Shown here one piece after another: positions 19,955 through 28,556 of a stretch of DNA of 64,000 nt (position 1 is its first letter; each line of letters begins with the position of its first letter). The notes under the pieces were generated by a model that saw nothing but the letters and a program-made list of their open reading frames with translations, was not told the origin of the DNA and made no database searches. The translations under genes were made by a program, and so were the position numbers. This DNA is from Gammaproteobacteria bacterium (GTDB lineage Bacteria > Pseudomonadota > Gammaproteobacteria > JAUZRS01), in the NCBI GenBank assembly GCA_030949385.1, contig JAUZSP010000003.1, positions 248,001-312,000 on the forward strand, written 5' to 3'.

Positions 19955-21220
19955 CTAACTTTTGCCTCTCCACGGCACCAGAATTTTCTCTGCTTTGCGC
20001 ATTAATAGGTCAATGCTGTAACCGATGATGCCGATTAAAATAATCCCCATCATAACCACGTCGGTCTGCTGAAATTTAGAGGCGGCAATGATCATTTTAC
20101 CCGCGCCTTTTTCAGCGGCCACCAGCTCGGCGGCCACCACCGTTCCCCAGCAGATTCCCATTGCCACCCGAGCACCGGTAAAGATTTCCGGCAGGGAATT
20201 GGGGATGATCACATGCCGCAGAATTTGTACCTTTGAAGCCCCGAGTGAGTAGGCGGCGTGGATTTTGACGATGTTCACACTGGAGACTCCCGAGCGTGCC
20301 GCAAGGGTCATGATCCAGAGCGCGGCCAAAAAGAGCAGACTGATTTTGCCGCTCTCCCAAATGCCAAACCAGATAATGATCAACGGGATCAACGCCAGAG
20401 GCGGCACGGGGCGCATGAACTCCACAATGGGATCAAACCAGCCGCGAAACCAACTGTTTAGCCCCATGGCGTAACCAAGAGGAATCCCCACCAGACAGCC
20501 GAGCAGAAAACCGGCTAAAACCCGCAGAAGCGACCAGCCAAGGTGTTCAAACAGGCTGATGTTTTGATAACCCTCACTGGCGATTTCAATAAAGCGTTTA
20601 AACACCGTCTCTGGTGCTGGTAACCAGATCGGTTCCATCTGCCAGCCTTTGTCGGGGGTGAAATTTAGGCTGCCTTTGCGGGTCATGCTGACCATGCCAT
20701 CGGTTACGTTGACGACCTTGCCTGGTTGAATTTTCTGGCCATCAATGTGAGTGATTCGATAGCCCTTTTCTTTGCTGCCGTGATCGTTGCGATGAGCGCG
20801 GATCAGCGTATTACGCCACGCGCTGCTGGTAGCGCTGTCGTCTTTTGCAAAGCCACTGGCGGTGTTGCTGACGTTTGGTTTTTCTGCCCGCTGAGCAAAG
20901 GGGGCGACTCGAACCGTGACCGTTGCTGTGGCCACCTGCTGCTGTGCATTGATGGCGCGGTAGCTGAAGGAGGTGTCACCGATAAAAGGAGCGGGAACGT
21001 GAAGGGGTGAGAGGCTGGAGCCGGTAAAGGCCGCCCAGATCAGAAACAGACTGCCAACGGAGAGCAGCGACGCTGCTCGGTTGGATGTGACCGCGCTCTC
21101 ATCGCCAAAGGTGACGGTTTTGTTGTTGCGCTGGGTGGGGTGTGTGAGCGCGTTGCTAATGAGCTGATGGCCAAAATAGGCCAGTGTAAACAGGCTGATG
21201 TAGATCAGTAATAGGATCAT
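19955..21220 (-). CDS. tauC: ABC transporter permease, taurine type, with exported insert
   Basis: Inner-membrane permease of a nitrate/sulfonate/taurine-class ABC importer. At 421 residues it is about 140 longer than normal TauC/SsuC. The last 230 residues are canonical: WLPAPETVFKRF, HLGWSLLRVLAGFLLG, PLALIPLIIIWFGIWESGKI, and the ATPase-contact loop AAYSLGASKVQILRHVIIPNSLPEIFTGARVAMG. The extra part follows two N-terminal hydrophobic segments (2-20, 50-67). It is polar, presumably periplasmic (about 70-200), and contains an Ig/cadherin-like strand pattern (SYRAINAQQQVATATVTVRV). It forms an operon with tauB (gap 3 bases) and tauA. Confidence 0.88.
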   Translation of the reverse strand: MILLLIYISLFTLAYFGHQLISNALTHPTQRNNKTVTFGDESAVTSNRAASLLSVGSLFLIWAAFTGSSLSPLHVPAPFIGDTSFSYRAINAQQQVATATVTVRVAPFAQRAEKPNVSNTASGFAKDDSATSSAWRNTLIRAHRNDHGSKEKGYRITHIDGQKIQPGKVVNVTDGMVSMTRKGSLNFTPDKGWQMEPIWLPAPETVFKRFIEIASEGYQNISLFEHLGWSLLRVLAGFLLGCLVGIPLGYAMGLNSWFRGWFDPIVEFMRPVPPLALIPLIIIWFGIWESGKISLLFLAALWIMTLAARSGVSSVNIVKIHAAYSLGASKVQILRHVIIPNSLPEIFTGARVAMGICWGTVVAAELVAAEKGAGKMIIAASKFQQTDVVMMGIILIGIIGYSIDLLMRKAEKILVPWRGKS

Positions 21221-21223
21221 GTT

Positions 21224-22030
21224 TTAAGCGCCTCCGGCCATTATCTCTTCTTCCATCTGCCAGATCATGCTGAGAATTTCATCGTGTTTGTTGAGGTACT
21301 CCGGCTCTTTTTTGACTTCGCGCAGGCTTTTTTCTGTGGCCATTTTGGCAAAGGGCAGTTGATACTGTTTATGAATGCGCCCAGGGCGCGGTGCCATCAC
21401 CAGCAGACGTTCACCGAGCAGCAGCGCCTCTTCCACCGAATGGGTGATTAGGAGGATGGTTTTGCCGGTCTCGCGCCAGAGCTTGAGCACCAACTCCTGC
21501 ATTTTTTCGCGGGTTAGGGCATCCAGAGCCCCCAACGGCTCATCCATTAGAATCACATCAGGGTCATTGGCGAGGCAGCGCGCCAACGCCACTCGTTGTT
21601 GCATCCCGCCGGAGAGTTCGTAGACCGCTTTGTCCCCAAAGCCGTGCAGGCCGACGGTCTCCAACAGCTCATCAACACGTTGTTGTGTCTGTTTGTCGTC
21701 TTTGCCTGCCATGCGTGGCCCAAAACCGATGTTTTGGCGCACGTTCATCCACTCAAACAGCGCGCCTTGTTGGAACACCATGCCGCGTTCTGCGTGCGGG
21801 CCGGTAACGGCGTGGCCATTTAGGTTCACTTCCCCTGAACTTTGGCGCAGAAAACCGGCGATGATGTTGAGTAGAGTGGTTTTACCGCAGCCGGAGGGGC
21901 CGAGGATGGAGAGCAGCTCGCCCGCTTGCAGTTGTAGATTGATGTTTTTCAACGCAGCCACGCTCTGACCGTTGGGCAGATCAAAGCGCATGGAGAGGTT
22001 GTTGATCTGAAGGCCTTGCTTGGAGGTCAA
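21224..22030 (-). CDS. tauB: taurine-type ABC transporter ATP-binding protein
   Basis: Cytoplasmic ATPase (268 residues) of the importer. It has Walker A GPSGCGKTTLLN (about 43), Q-loop VFQQGALFEW, ABC signature LSGGMQQRVALARCLA (about 140), Walker B VILMDEPLGALD and H-loop THSVEEA. The NPxVxxD-like specificity regions match the NitT/TauT branch. The C-terminal 30 residues (EYLNKHDEILSMIWQMEEE) are the usual regulatory tail. It is encoded between the binding protein and the permease, with very short gaps, so the three are expressed as tauA-tauB-tauC. Confidence 0.93.
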   Translation of the reverse strand: MTSKQGLQINNLSMRFDLPNGQSVAALKNINLQLQAGELLSILGPSGCGKTTLLNIIAGFLRQSSGEVNLNGHAVTGPHAERGMVFQQGALFEWMNVRQNIGFGPRMAGKDDKQTQQRVDELLETVGLHGFGDKAVYELSGGMQQRVALARCLANDPDVILMDEPLGALDALTREKMQELVLKLWRETGKTILLITHSVEEALLLGERLLVMAPRPGRIHKQYQLPFAKMATEKSLREVKKEPEYLNKHDEILSMIWQMEEEIMAGGA

Positions 22031-22041
22031 AATGGACTCCT

Positions 22042-23052
22042 TTACAGCTTGGCAGCCGCTTCTAGGTAGCTGGAATCAACGGCACGTTTGTAACTGTCGA
22101 GCGCCTTGGGGATGGTTTTTTGTTCGACAAAAAAATCGCCGACGGCTTTGAGAAAGGTTTGTGTGCCGCCGCCAAGCCACTTGTCGCTCAACTGCTCTTT
22201 GATGCTGGGAAAAACAAAGGTGCTGAGGGTCTGTTGGCTGGTTTTCTCATCCATGCCTGCGGCTGCGGCGATGATCGGCAACATCTCTTTTTCCCCCTCT
22301 GGGGTGACGTAGCGGGCGTTCATGTCGGCGCTGACCTTTAGAAAGCGCGCCAGCAGTTCGGGGTTCTCTTGCGCCCATTCGGCAGAGACCGTTGTGGCAT
22401 CAAAGACCTGAATGCCCAGTTGTTCTTTTTCTGCGCCCGTTAACAGCACGTTGCCGTGCTCTTTCATCCGTTGCAGTGCGCCACCCCAACCGCACACCAT
22501 ATCGAGATTGCCGTTGGCAAAGGCGGCGGCCCCGTCGGCGGGTGACATATCGACGATGTTCAGCGTACGAGTATCAACACCAAAGTGCTGCATCTGTTTG
22601 AGGAAACCGTAATGGGCGGCGGTGCCGAAGGGAACCCCCACCTGTTTGCCTTCCAGCTCTTTGGCGTTCTCTTGGTCGATTTCCAGCGTGTCACGCACCA
22701 CACAGTTTTCGTTGTCGGAATAGGAGACGGCAATGTCCACAATGTGTAGATCTTGTCCGGCAGAGGTGGCGACGACAAAAGGCGGAATGCCTTGCGAGAA
22801 GGCGATCTGCACATCACCGGAAGCCATCGCTGCTGACATTGCGGTACCGGCATCAAAGGCGACCCATTTCAGTTCAATGCCCAGCTCTTGGTCGTAAATC
22901 TTTTTTGCTTGGGCGTATTGGCTTGGGGTCGGCCATTCGAGGAAATAGCCGACGGTCAAGGTTTCAGCGGCAGCGGTGGTTGAGAGGCAAAGGCTGGCGG
23001 CCAACAGTAGGGTGGTGTTGCAGAGGCGGAGCATTTTTTTCAGGGTGAGCAT
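22042..23052 (-). CDS. tauA: taurine-type ABC transporter periplasmic binding protein
   Basis: Solute-binding protein of 336 residues with a Sec signal peptide (LLLAASLCLSTTAAAET, cleavage about 29). The mature part starts TLTVGYFLEWPTPSQYA. Features of the TauA/SsuA family are the WVAFDAGTAMSAAMASGDVQIAFSQGIPPFVVA block, SYSDNENCVVRD, GKQVGVPFGTAAHYGFLKQM and NGNLDMVCGWGGAL. It is first in the operon with tauB and tauC. The dioxygenase TauD is not in the window, so imported sulfonate would have to be processed elsewhere. Taurine is the best guess for substrate, based on family similarity only. Confidence 0.9.
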   Translation of the reverse strand: MLTLKKMLRLCNTTLLLAASLCLSTTAAAETLTVGYFLEWPTPSQYAQAKKIYDQELGIELKWVAFDAGTAMSAAMASGDVQIAFSQGIPPFVVATSAGQDLHIVDIAVSYSDNENCVVRDTLEIDQENAKELEGKQVGVPFGTAAHYGFLKQMQHFGVDTRTLNIVDMSPADGAAAFANGNLDMVCGWGGALQRMKEHGNVLLTGAEKEQLGIQVFDATTVSAEWAQENPELLARFLKVSADMNARYVTPEGEKEMLPIIAAAAGMDEKTSQQTLSTFVFPSIKEQLSDKWLGGGTQTFLKAVGDFFVEQKTIPKALDSYKRAVDSSYLEAAAKL

Positions 23053-23094
23053 GAGAGATCCTTGGCTTGGGCGTGGGGCTACTATACAGGATAT

Positions 23095-24270
23095 TTATTG
23101 CCTCAATTTCTTCTGCAACAGCGCCAGTTGATTCTCCATGCCCCATTTTTCTACCTGATCCATATAATTTAACAGCGGTAATACCTGCTGCGTTAAGGTT
23201 TTTATGTGCGGTTGAATCGTCTCTTGTTGCCCCTGTTTTAGCAGCCATAATGCCGCTTCAAGGGGCATCGTTTCCGTGTTGATGAACGGCGCTGTTTTGA
23301 TTTTTTCCGGTTCTGTTTTGATTTCTTTGATCTGCTGCTCACCCAGTTCCAATTGATTGCCGTCGTTTTTAATCGCAATGGAAAGGCGCTCTTTAGCCAG
23401 TTCTAAAATCTCTGAAAAACGTTCTACGGAGTGAATATGAGGGGCAGCTAAGCTGATGGAAATGCTAAAACGCACTTCTTTTTGCTGGTGGCGAAAGTGC
23501 GCGTTGCGGACTTTGTTTAAGATCCGTGTGGCCAGCTCTTTACCGCCAAACTCATCGCTCATGGTGGCAATTAGGCCAAAGTCATGATGGCTCAGACGTG
23601 CCACGGTGTCCTCTTTGCGCAGTTCATTAATCAAAAAATGGCCAAGCTTTTTGATCAGCTGACCACCAACGGCTTTGCCGTGCTGCTCTTCAAGGCTTTT
23701 GTAGTGATCCATGTGGACTAAAATCAGGCTCAGGTCTTTATTGTGGCGCTGGGAAAAAGCCAGATCTTTTTCGCCACGCAGAGAGAAATAGTGGCTGTTG
23801 GCCAGACCCGTTAAGGGGTCAAGTACCGCGCTCTCTTCGGCTAAGGTTGTGTCGGTGTTGCTGTCGGGATGGCCTTGTTCGAGGCTCTTTTGTACCGATT
23901 GACGCAGCAGGTTGGAGTTAAACGGCTTGCTGATGACTTCCGTTGCTCCGCTTTGCAGCAGATCTTGGCGAACGGTTTCGCTGTCGATGTGGGCGCTGAC
24001 CACCAACGCAGGCAGTTGGCGCAGCTGAACATCTTGCGATGCGCGCAGCCGCTCTAGCAAGCCGTAACCATTGAGATTGGGCATTTCCAGATCGGTAACC
24101 AGCAGTTGAATGGGGTTGTCGTGCAGCATCTGCCACGCTTCTAGACCGTCTTCTGCTTGGAGTAGATCGTAGTCGTTCGTCAACATTTTGCACAGGGCAG
24201 AACGCATCATGGCGGAGTCGTCGGCAATTAACAGTTGTGGCTTGTTTTGAGGTGTTGCGGAGTGGGGCAT
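23095..24270 (-). CDS. response regulator with degenerate GGDEF domain
   Basis: A 391-residue cytoplasmic protein. The REC domain (about 12-130) is complete: acidic pair in LLIADDSAMM, phospho-acceptor D in LLVTDLEMPN, serine in VVSAH, lysine in ISKPF. The GGDEF-like domain (about 150-305) begins LDPLTGLANSHYF, but its active-site motif reads SHHDF instead of GGDEF, so cyclase activity is unlikely. The inhibitory-site RxxD (RKED) sits exactly five residues before it, so c-di-GMP binding may be retained. The C-terminal 80 residues are helical and unrecognised. It is probably a phospho-dependent c-di-GMP receptor or scaffold. No histidine kinase is adjacent. Confidence 0.85.
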   Translation of the reverse strand: MPHSATPQNKPQLLIADDSAMMRSALCKMLTNDYDLLQAEDGLEAWQMLHDNPIQLLVTDLEMPNLNGYGLLERLRASQDVQLRQLPALVVSAHIDSETVRQDLLQSGATEVISKPFNSNLLRQSVQKSLEQGHPDSNTDTTLAEESAVLDPLTGLANSHYFSLRGEKDLAFSQRHNKDLSLILVHMDHYKSLEEQHGKAVGGQLIKKLGHFLINELRKEDTVARLSHHDFGLIATMSDEFGGKELATRILNKVRNAHFRHQQKEVRFSISISLAAPHIHSVERFSEILELAKERLSIAIKNDGNQLELGEQQIKEIKTEPEKIKTAPFINTETMPLEAALWLLKQGQQETIQPHIKTLTQQVLPLLNYMDQVEKWGMENQLALLQKKLRQ

Positions 24271-24326
24271 AGAAATGAGCCTGACAGAGTGATGGGTCTC
24301 TGTTATCGGCTCAAAAATGTGGGGGC

Positions 24327-24354
24327 GTAGGGGCGGAAGATGTTCCGCCCCTAC
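24327..24354. repeat. 12-bp perfect inverted repeat (REP-like, possible terminator)
   Basis: GTAGGGGCGGAA and its exact complement TTCCGCCCCTAC flank a 4-base loop in the spacer between typA and the downstream REC-GGDEF gene, both on the minus strand. On the minus strand it is followed after a few bases by a short T run, so it may end typA transcription. The GTAGGGG-nn-GAA form recurs at 47858, suggesting a dispersed REP-type family. Confidence 0.7.
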
Positions 24355-24372
24355 AGGATGGATGAACAGAGG

Positions 24373-26189
24373 TTATTTCTTAGCACGACCGGCGCGTTTG
24401 CGGTCGTTTTCCAACAGCAATTTTTTACGAATGCGGATAAAGTTTGGCGTTACTTCCACCAGCTCGTCGTCGTTGATGAATTCCAAGGCTTGTTCCAAGG
24501 TGTAGACGATGGGCGGTGTTAAGACGATGTTTTCATCGGTACCGGAGGCGCGCACGTTGGTGAGCTGCTTGCCTTTAAGCACGTTGATGATCAGATCGTT
24601 GGTGCGAGGGTGAACGCCGACCAACATGCCTTCGTAAACCTCTTCACCGTGACCGATGAACATGCTGCCACGGCCTTGCAGATTGAAGATGGCATAACCC
24701 GCTGCTTTGCCTTGACCGTTGGAGATCAACACGCCATTGCTGCGTTGACCGACGTTGGTTTTCTGATAAGGGCCGTAGTGATCGAAGACGCTGTAGAGCA
24801 GACCGGTACCGGAGGTCATGGTGAGAAATTCGGTACGGAAGCCGATCAGGCCACGAGCGGGGATGATGTAATCCAAACGCATGCGACCTTTGCCATCGGG
24901 TTGCATGTTTTTTAGCTCACCACGACGGATGCCGAGCTGTTCGATAACAGAACCTTGATGCTGCTCTTCGATGTCCACGGTGAGCTGCTCATAGGGTTCT
25001 TGGGTTTGGCCATCGACTTCTTTCAAAATCACTTCAGGACGACCAACGGACATTTCGAAACCTTCTCGGCGCATGGTTTCGATCAAGATACTGAGGTGCA
25101 GCTCACCACGACCAGAGACGCGGTAGCTTTCGGAATTGGGAATAGACTCAACGCGCAGGGCAACGTTGTATTTCAGCTCTTGTTGCAAACGATCCCAGAT
25201 GTTACGGCTGGTGACGTATTTGCCATCTTGACCCGAGAAAGGTGAGGTGTTGGCTTGGAAGTTCATGCTGATGGTGGGTTCATCCACGCTCAGCGGTACC
25301 ATGCCTTCAATGTTCAATGGATCACACAGAGTGTCGGAGATGTACAGCTCATCCATACCGGTAAAGCAGATGATGTCACCGGCAACGGCTTCGGAGACTT
25401 CGACCCGTTCCAGACCGTTGAAGCCTAAAATTTGCAAGATACGACCGGTGCGCACTTCGCCTTTGTCGTTGACTACTTTGAGAGGGGTGTTGGTTTTGAC
25501 ACGGCCTCGATTGATACGGCCAATGCCGATCAGACCGACGTAGCTGTCGTAATCCAGCGAAGAAACCTGCATTTGAAAGGGCCTTCACGATCCACATCGG
25601 GAGCTTGCACATGCTTCACGATGGTTTCGTAGAGCGGGGTCATGTCACCGTCGCATACGTCGCTTTCTAAGCCTGCGTAGCCGTTGATGGCGGAAGCGTA
25701 GACTACGGGGAAGTCGAGCTGCTCGTCGGTTGCACCGAGGTTGTCAAACAGATCAAAGGTTTGATCCAACACCCAGTCAGGCCGTGCGCCATCGCGGTCA
25801 ATTTTATTGATGACGACGATGGGCTTGAAACCCATAGCGAAGGCTTTTTGGGTTACGAAACGGGTCTGAGGCATGGGGCCGTCAACGGCATCCACCAACA
25901 GTAGAACCGAATCCACCATTGAGAGAACACGTTCCACTTCGCCACCGAAGTCAGCATGTCCGGGGGTGTCCACGATGTTGATGTGGTACTCGTTCCATTT
26001 GATCGCGGTGTTTTTTGCGAGGATGGTGATGCCACGCTCTTTTTCCAACTCGTTGGAGTCCATGACTCGTTCAGCAGGCGCTGCGCGATCTCCCAAGACG
26101 CCGGATTGCTCCAGCAGTTTGTCAACCAAGGTGGTTTTTCCATGGTCAACATGGGCAATAATGGCGATATTTCGCAGCTTTTCAATCAC
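24373..26189 (-). CDS. typA: TypA/BipA ribosome-associated GTPase (one-base frame break)
   Basis: Translational GTPase TypA/BipA, which acts in ribosome assembly and stress adaptation. The first part (GTG 26189, GGAG upstream) carries G1 [11 protein letters not shown]2 ERGITI, G3 DTPGHADF and G4 NKID. The second part carries domain II to the C-terminus ([47 protein letters not shown], the basic end [15 protein letters not shown]). The two lie in different frames and join at GPFK/MQV near 25572-25577, where one base is missing (AAA in place of AAAA on the minus strand would explain it). Both halves are highly conserved and together give normal length, so the break is most likely a sequence error. 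Confidence 0.9.
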
Positions 26190-26286
26190 AACAGACTCCA
26201 ACACAATAAGCAAAAAAGGGGCGGATTATACCTGCTTTCTGTTGGATCGGTATGACTCAATAATGAACGGCTTTAACTGTTTGAAA

Positions 26287-26362
26287 GTAGGGTGCAATAA
26301 GCAGTGGGCATTGCAGCTTATTTTTTATAATGGCGTAATGCCCTGCGGTTATTACGCCCTAC
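26287..26362. repeat. 76-bp dispersed repeat, copy 1 (paired REP halves)
   Basis: Intergenic element between typA and pdxB. It starts GTAGGGTGCAATAA and ends TTACGCCCTAC, and its two ends are imperfect inverted copies of a 30-bp unit (GTAGGG-nnnAATAA-n5-GGGCATT). The same 76-bp unit recurs at 28442-28517 in the same orientation; by hand count 63 of 76 positions agree, and differences cluster in the centre. The TGAAA before it and ACAGA after it are also shared. It looks like a BIME- or MITE-type element without its own gene. Confidence 0.8.
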
Positions 26363-26395
26363 AGAATTGCGCGGGGAAATAGAATTTAGGTGGTG

Positions 26396-27535
26396 TTAAA
26401 CCCGAAAATCCAATGCCTTTAATAAACCAGCCAATTCGCCTTGAGCCTCAGGCAGTTGCAGTTGGTATTGAGCAAATTCGCGCCGCTCGGGGTACTGCTT
26501 GCGCAGTTGGTCAAAAAAGAGTCGCTGTTGGTCGTGGCTCTGGGCTTTGATCAGGCGCATATTGGCGTCGTCACGGCGCACATCGTAGGCGCTGAGAACC
26601 GTTGCGCTCAGATCCGCTTGCCAATCGCCGCTGGGGGTTAGAGTAAATCCATTCACAATGGGCTTGGGCAAGGCATCTTCGGCGCTCCAGTTGGGAGCCA
26701 CGCCCAAAAATTGGCAAGCGGCTTGATAGATCATCTCGGTGCCGCGCACTTTGCCATCGAGGCTGTAACCGGCGATGTGGGGGGTGCCGATCTGTACGTA
26801 GTCGAGCAGCTCGGTGTTGATTTGTGGTTCGCCTTCCCAGCAGTCCCAAATCAGGTGCAAGTCGTTCTGTTGCTGCATTCGTTTTAAGAGGGCGTTGTTG
26901 TCCACCACTGCCCCACGGGCGGCGTTGATGAGGGTCGTTCCTGAGGGAATGTGTGCCAAACGTTCGGCGTTGAGCAGGTGGTGAGTGGGGAAATCGCCCT
27001 CTTTGCTCAAGGGGGTGTGTAGGGTAATGATGTCGGCTGTGAGGGCGTCCTCTAGGCTGACAAAATCGCCGTTTGGTTCTTGTTGTTGACGCGGTGGGTC
27101 GTTGACCAGACAGGTGACACCCAAGGCTTGCAGCCGTTTCAGTACCCGTGAACCGACGTTGCCACAGCCGATGATGGCGACGGTTTTGTCGCGCAGTTGG
27201 AAGCGTTGGCGCTCGGCTAAAACCAGCAGGCTGCTGAGGATGTATTCGGCGGCGGAGATGGCGTTGCTGCCTGGCGCACGGGCGAAGCCGATGTTGTGTT
27301 GCTGGAGGTAGTCGAGGTCAATGTGGTCAAAGCCGATGGTGGCGGTGGCCACAAAACGGATTTTGGAGCCGCGAAGCAGGCTGGGGGTGACGCGGCTCAC
27401 GGAGCGCACCAGCAGCAGCTCGGCATCGGCCACGTCGGCGGCGCTCAGATTGCGTCCAGGCAGCAGGGTGACTTCGCCTAAGGTGGAGAAAGCGGCTTGA
27501 GCAAAGGGGATGTTTTCGTCGGCTATAATTTTCAT
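26396..27535 (-). CDS. pdxB: PdxB, erythronate-4-phosphate dehydrogenase
   Basis: NAD-dependent dehydrogenase of pyridoxal 5'-phosphate synthesis (DXP-dependent route). From ATG 27535 (MKIIADENIPFAQAAFSTLGEV) it has 379 residues, the expected size; an upstream frame extension is not conserved. It shows the D-2-hydroxyacid dehydrogenase layout: VRSVSRVTPSLL, NAISAAEYILSSLLVLAER, the Rossmann motif VAIIGCGNVGSRVLKRL (about 120), HTPLSKEG, INAARGAVVDN, and the catalytic His in GTPHIAGYSLDGK. The C-terminal PdxB-specific dimerisation domain (about 285-379) is present. It is transcribed alone. Confidence 0.95.
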   Translation of the reverse strand: MKIIADENIPFAQAAFSTLGEVTLLPGRNLSAADVADAELLLVRSVSRVTPSLLRGSKIRFVATATIGFDHIDLDYLQQHNIGFARAPGSNAISAAEYILSSLLVLAERQRFQLRDKTVAIIGCGNVGSRVLKRLQALGVTCLVNDPPRQQQEPNGDFVSLEDALTADIITLHTPLSKEGDFPTHHLLNAERLAHIPSGTTLINAARGAVVDNNALLKRMQQQNDLHLIWDCWEGEPQINTELLDYVQIGTPHIAGYSLDGKVRGTEMIYQAACQFLGVAPNWSAEDALPKPIVNGFTLTPSGDWQADLSATVLSAYDVRRDDANMRLIKAQSHDQQRLFFDQLRKQYPERREFAQYQLQLPEAQGELAGLLKALDFRV

Positions 27536-27619
27536 GGGTAAACAGTACCGTGAATTGAGTGCTTGATTCAACTGCTTGTTTGGGGCGAATGCTTTACGCA
27601 TTTTTATTGAATGGAGTTT

Positions 27620-28417
27620 ATGAAAAAAATCATGCAACACGATATGCAGCTACCAGAGGACGTTATGTTAAAAATAAAATTAGTGATCACACTGGTTTCA
27701 ATGGCTTCCATCGCCTTCATTTGGAGCTTGCCGCCTATGGCACAAGAGATTCATTACCATCTGTTTGCTGATCAGAGAACCTTCTTGGGTGTTTCAAATT
27801 TCTACAATGTATTTTCAAATATTCTTTTTCTGTTGGTTGGTCTCATGGGGCTTTATGAGATTCTACACTCTAAAAAAATCCAACTGATGAATGAACAGAA
27901 AACAGCCGGTGTGCTGTTTTTCTTCGCAGTAGCATGGGTTGCTATCGGTTCGGGTTATTATCACCTTTGGCCAGACAACAGCACCTTGTTGTGGGATCGA
28001 CTGCCCATGACCGTGGCCTTTATGGCGCTGTTTTCCATCGTATTGAGTGAATTTGTTTCGACTCGATTTTCCAAATCCAGTTTAATTTTGTTGGTGGCGT
28101 TTGGTGTCTTCTCTGTGGTGTATTGGCACATCACCGAGTTGAACGGCGCAGGGGATTTGCGCCTTTATATTTTGGTGCAATTTTTACCGATGGTGTTGAT
28201 TCCTCTGCTGCTGCTTTTGTGCTGTGAAAAATCGGTTTACCTTGCCGGTTATTGGGTTCTGTTGTTCTGGTACGTGGTGGCCAAATTGTGCGAGTATTTC
28301 GATCAGGCTATCTTTGATCTGTTGGGTGTGATCAGTGGCCATTCTCTCAAACATGTTGCCGCTGCGCTTGGGGTGCTGTTTTTACTGTTGGCCTATCGAA
28401 GGAAAAACCCGATGTAA
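27620..28417 (+). CDS. ceramidase-like (CREST superfamily) membrane protein
   Basis: A 265-residue integral membrane protein with about seven hydrophobic segments. It resembles alkaline ceramidase/CREST-superfamily hydrolases: FYNVFSNILFLLVGLMGL in the second segment, GSGYYHLWPDNSTLLWDRLPMT (histidine and aspartate of the predicted metal site, about 115-140) and SGHSLKHVAAA near the C-terminus (two more histidines). In that superfamily the histidine/aspartate set binds zinc and hydrolyses lipid amides. The substrate in this bacterium is unknown; sphingolipid genes are not nearby. ATG 27620 is favoured by the GGAG four bases upstream over ATG 27611. Confidence 0.75.
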   Translation: MKKIMQHDMQLPEDVMLKIKLVITLVSMASIAFIWSLPPMAQEIHYHLFADQRTFLGVSNFYNVFSNILFLLVGLMGLYEILHSKKIQLMNEQKTAGVLFFFAVAWVAIGSGYYHLWPDNSTLLWDRLPMTVAFMALFSIVLSEFVSTRFSKSSLILLVAFGVFSVVYWHITELNGAGDLRLYILVQFLPMVLIPLLLLLCCEKSVYLAGYWVLLFWYVVAKLCEYFDQAIFDLLGVISGHSLKHVAAALGVLFLLLAYRRKNPM

Positions 28418-28441
28418 TACGGAAGGAATAAGGGGCTGAAA

Positions 28442-28517
28442 GTAGGGTGCAATAACCAACGGGCATTGCACCTGTTTTTCAGCAATGGCGTAATGCCCTG
28501 TGGTTGTTATGCCCTAC
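28442..28517. repeat. 76-bp dispersed repeat, copy 2
   Basis: Second copy of the element at 26287-26362, same orientation and length, in the spacer between the convergent ceramidase-like gene and trmB. It starts GTAGGGTGCAATAA and ends TTATGCCCTAC. Several differences from copy 1 (GCGG to GTGG, TTACG to TTATG) fall in the right-hand unit, next to its inverted-repeat arm. The two copies bracket pdxB and the ceramidase-like gene. Confidence 0.8.
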
Positions 28518-28556
28518 AGAGTTGAAAATCCAGCCGGTTATTTCTTATCGGTTTTA

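Noticed and set aside
25572-25577. Programmed frameshift in typA
   Set aside because: No slippery heptamer with downstream structure, typA is not known to use one, and many similar indels elsewhere point to sequence error.
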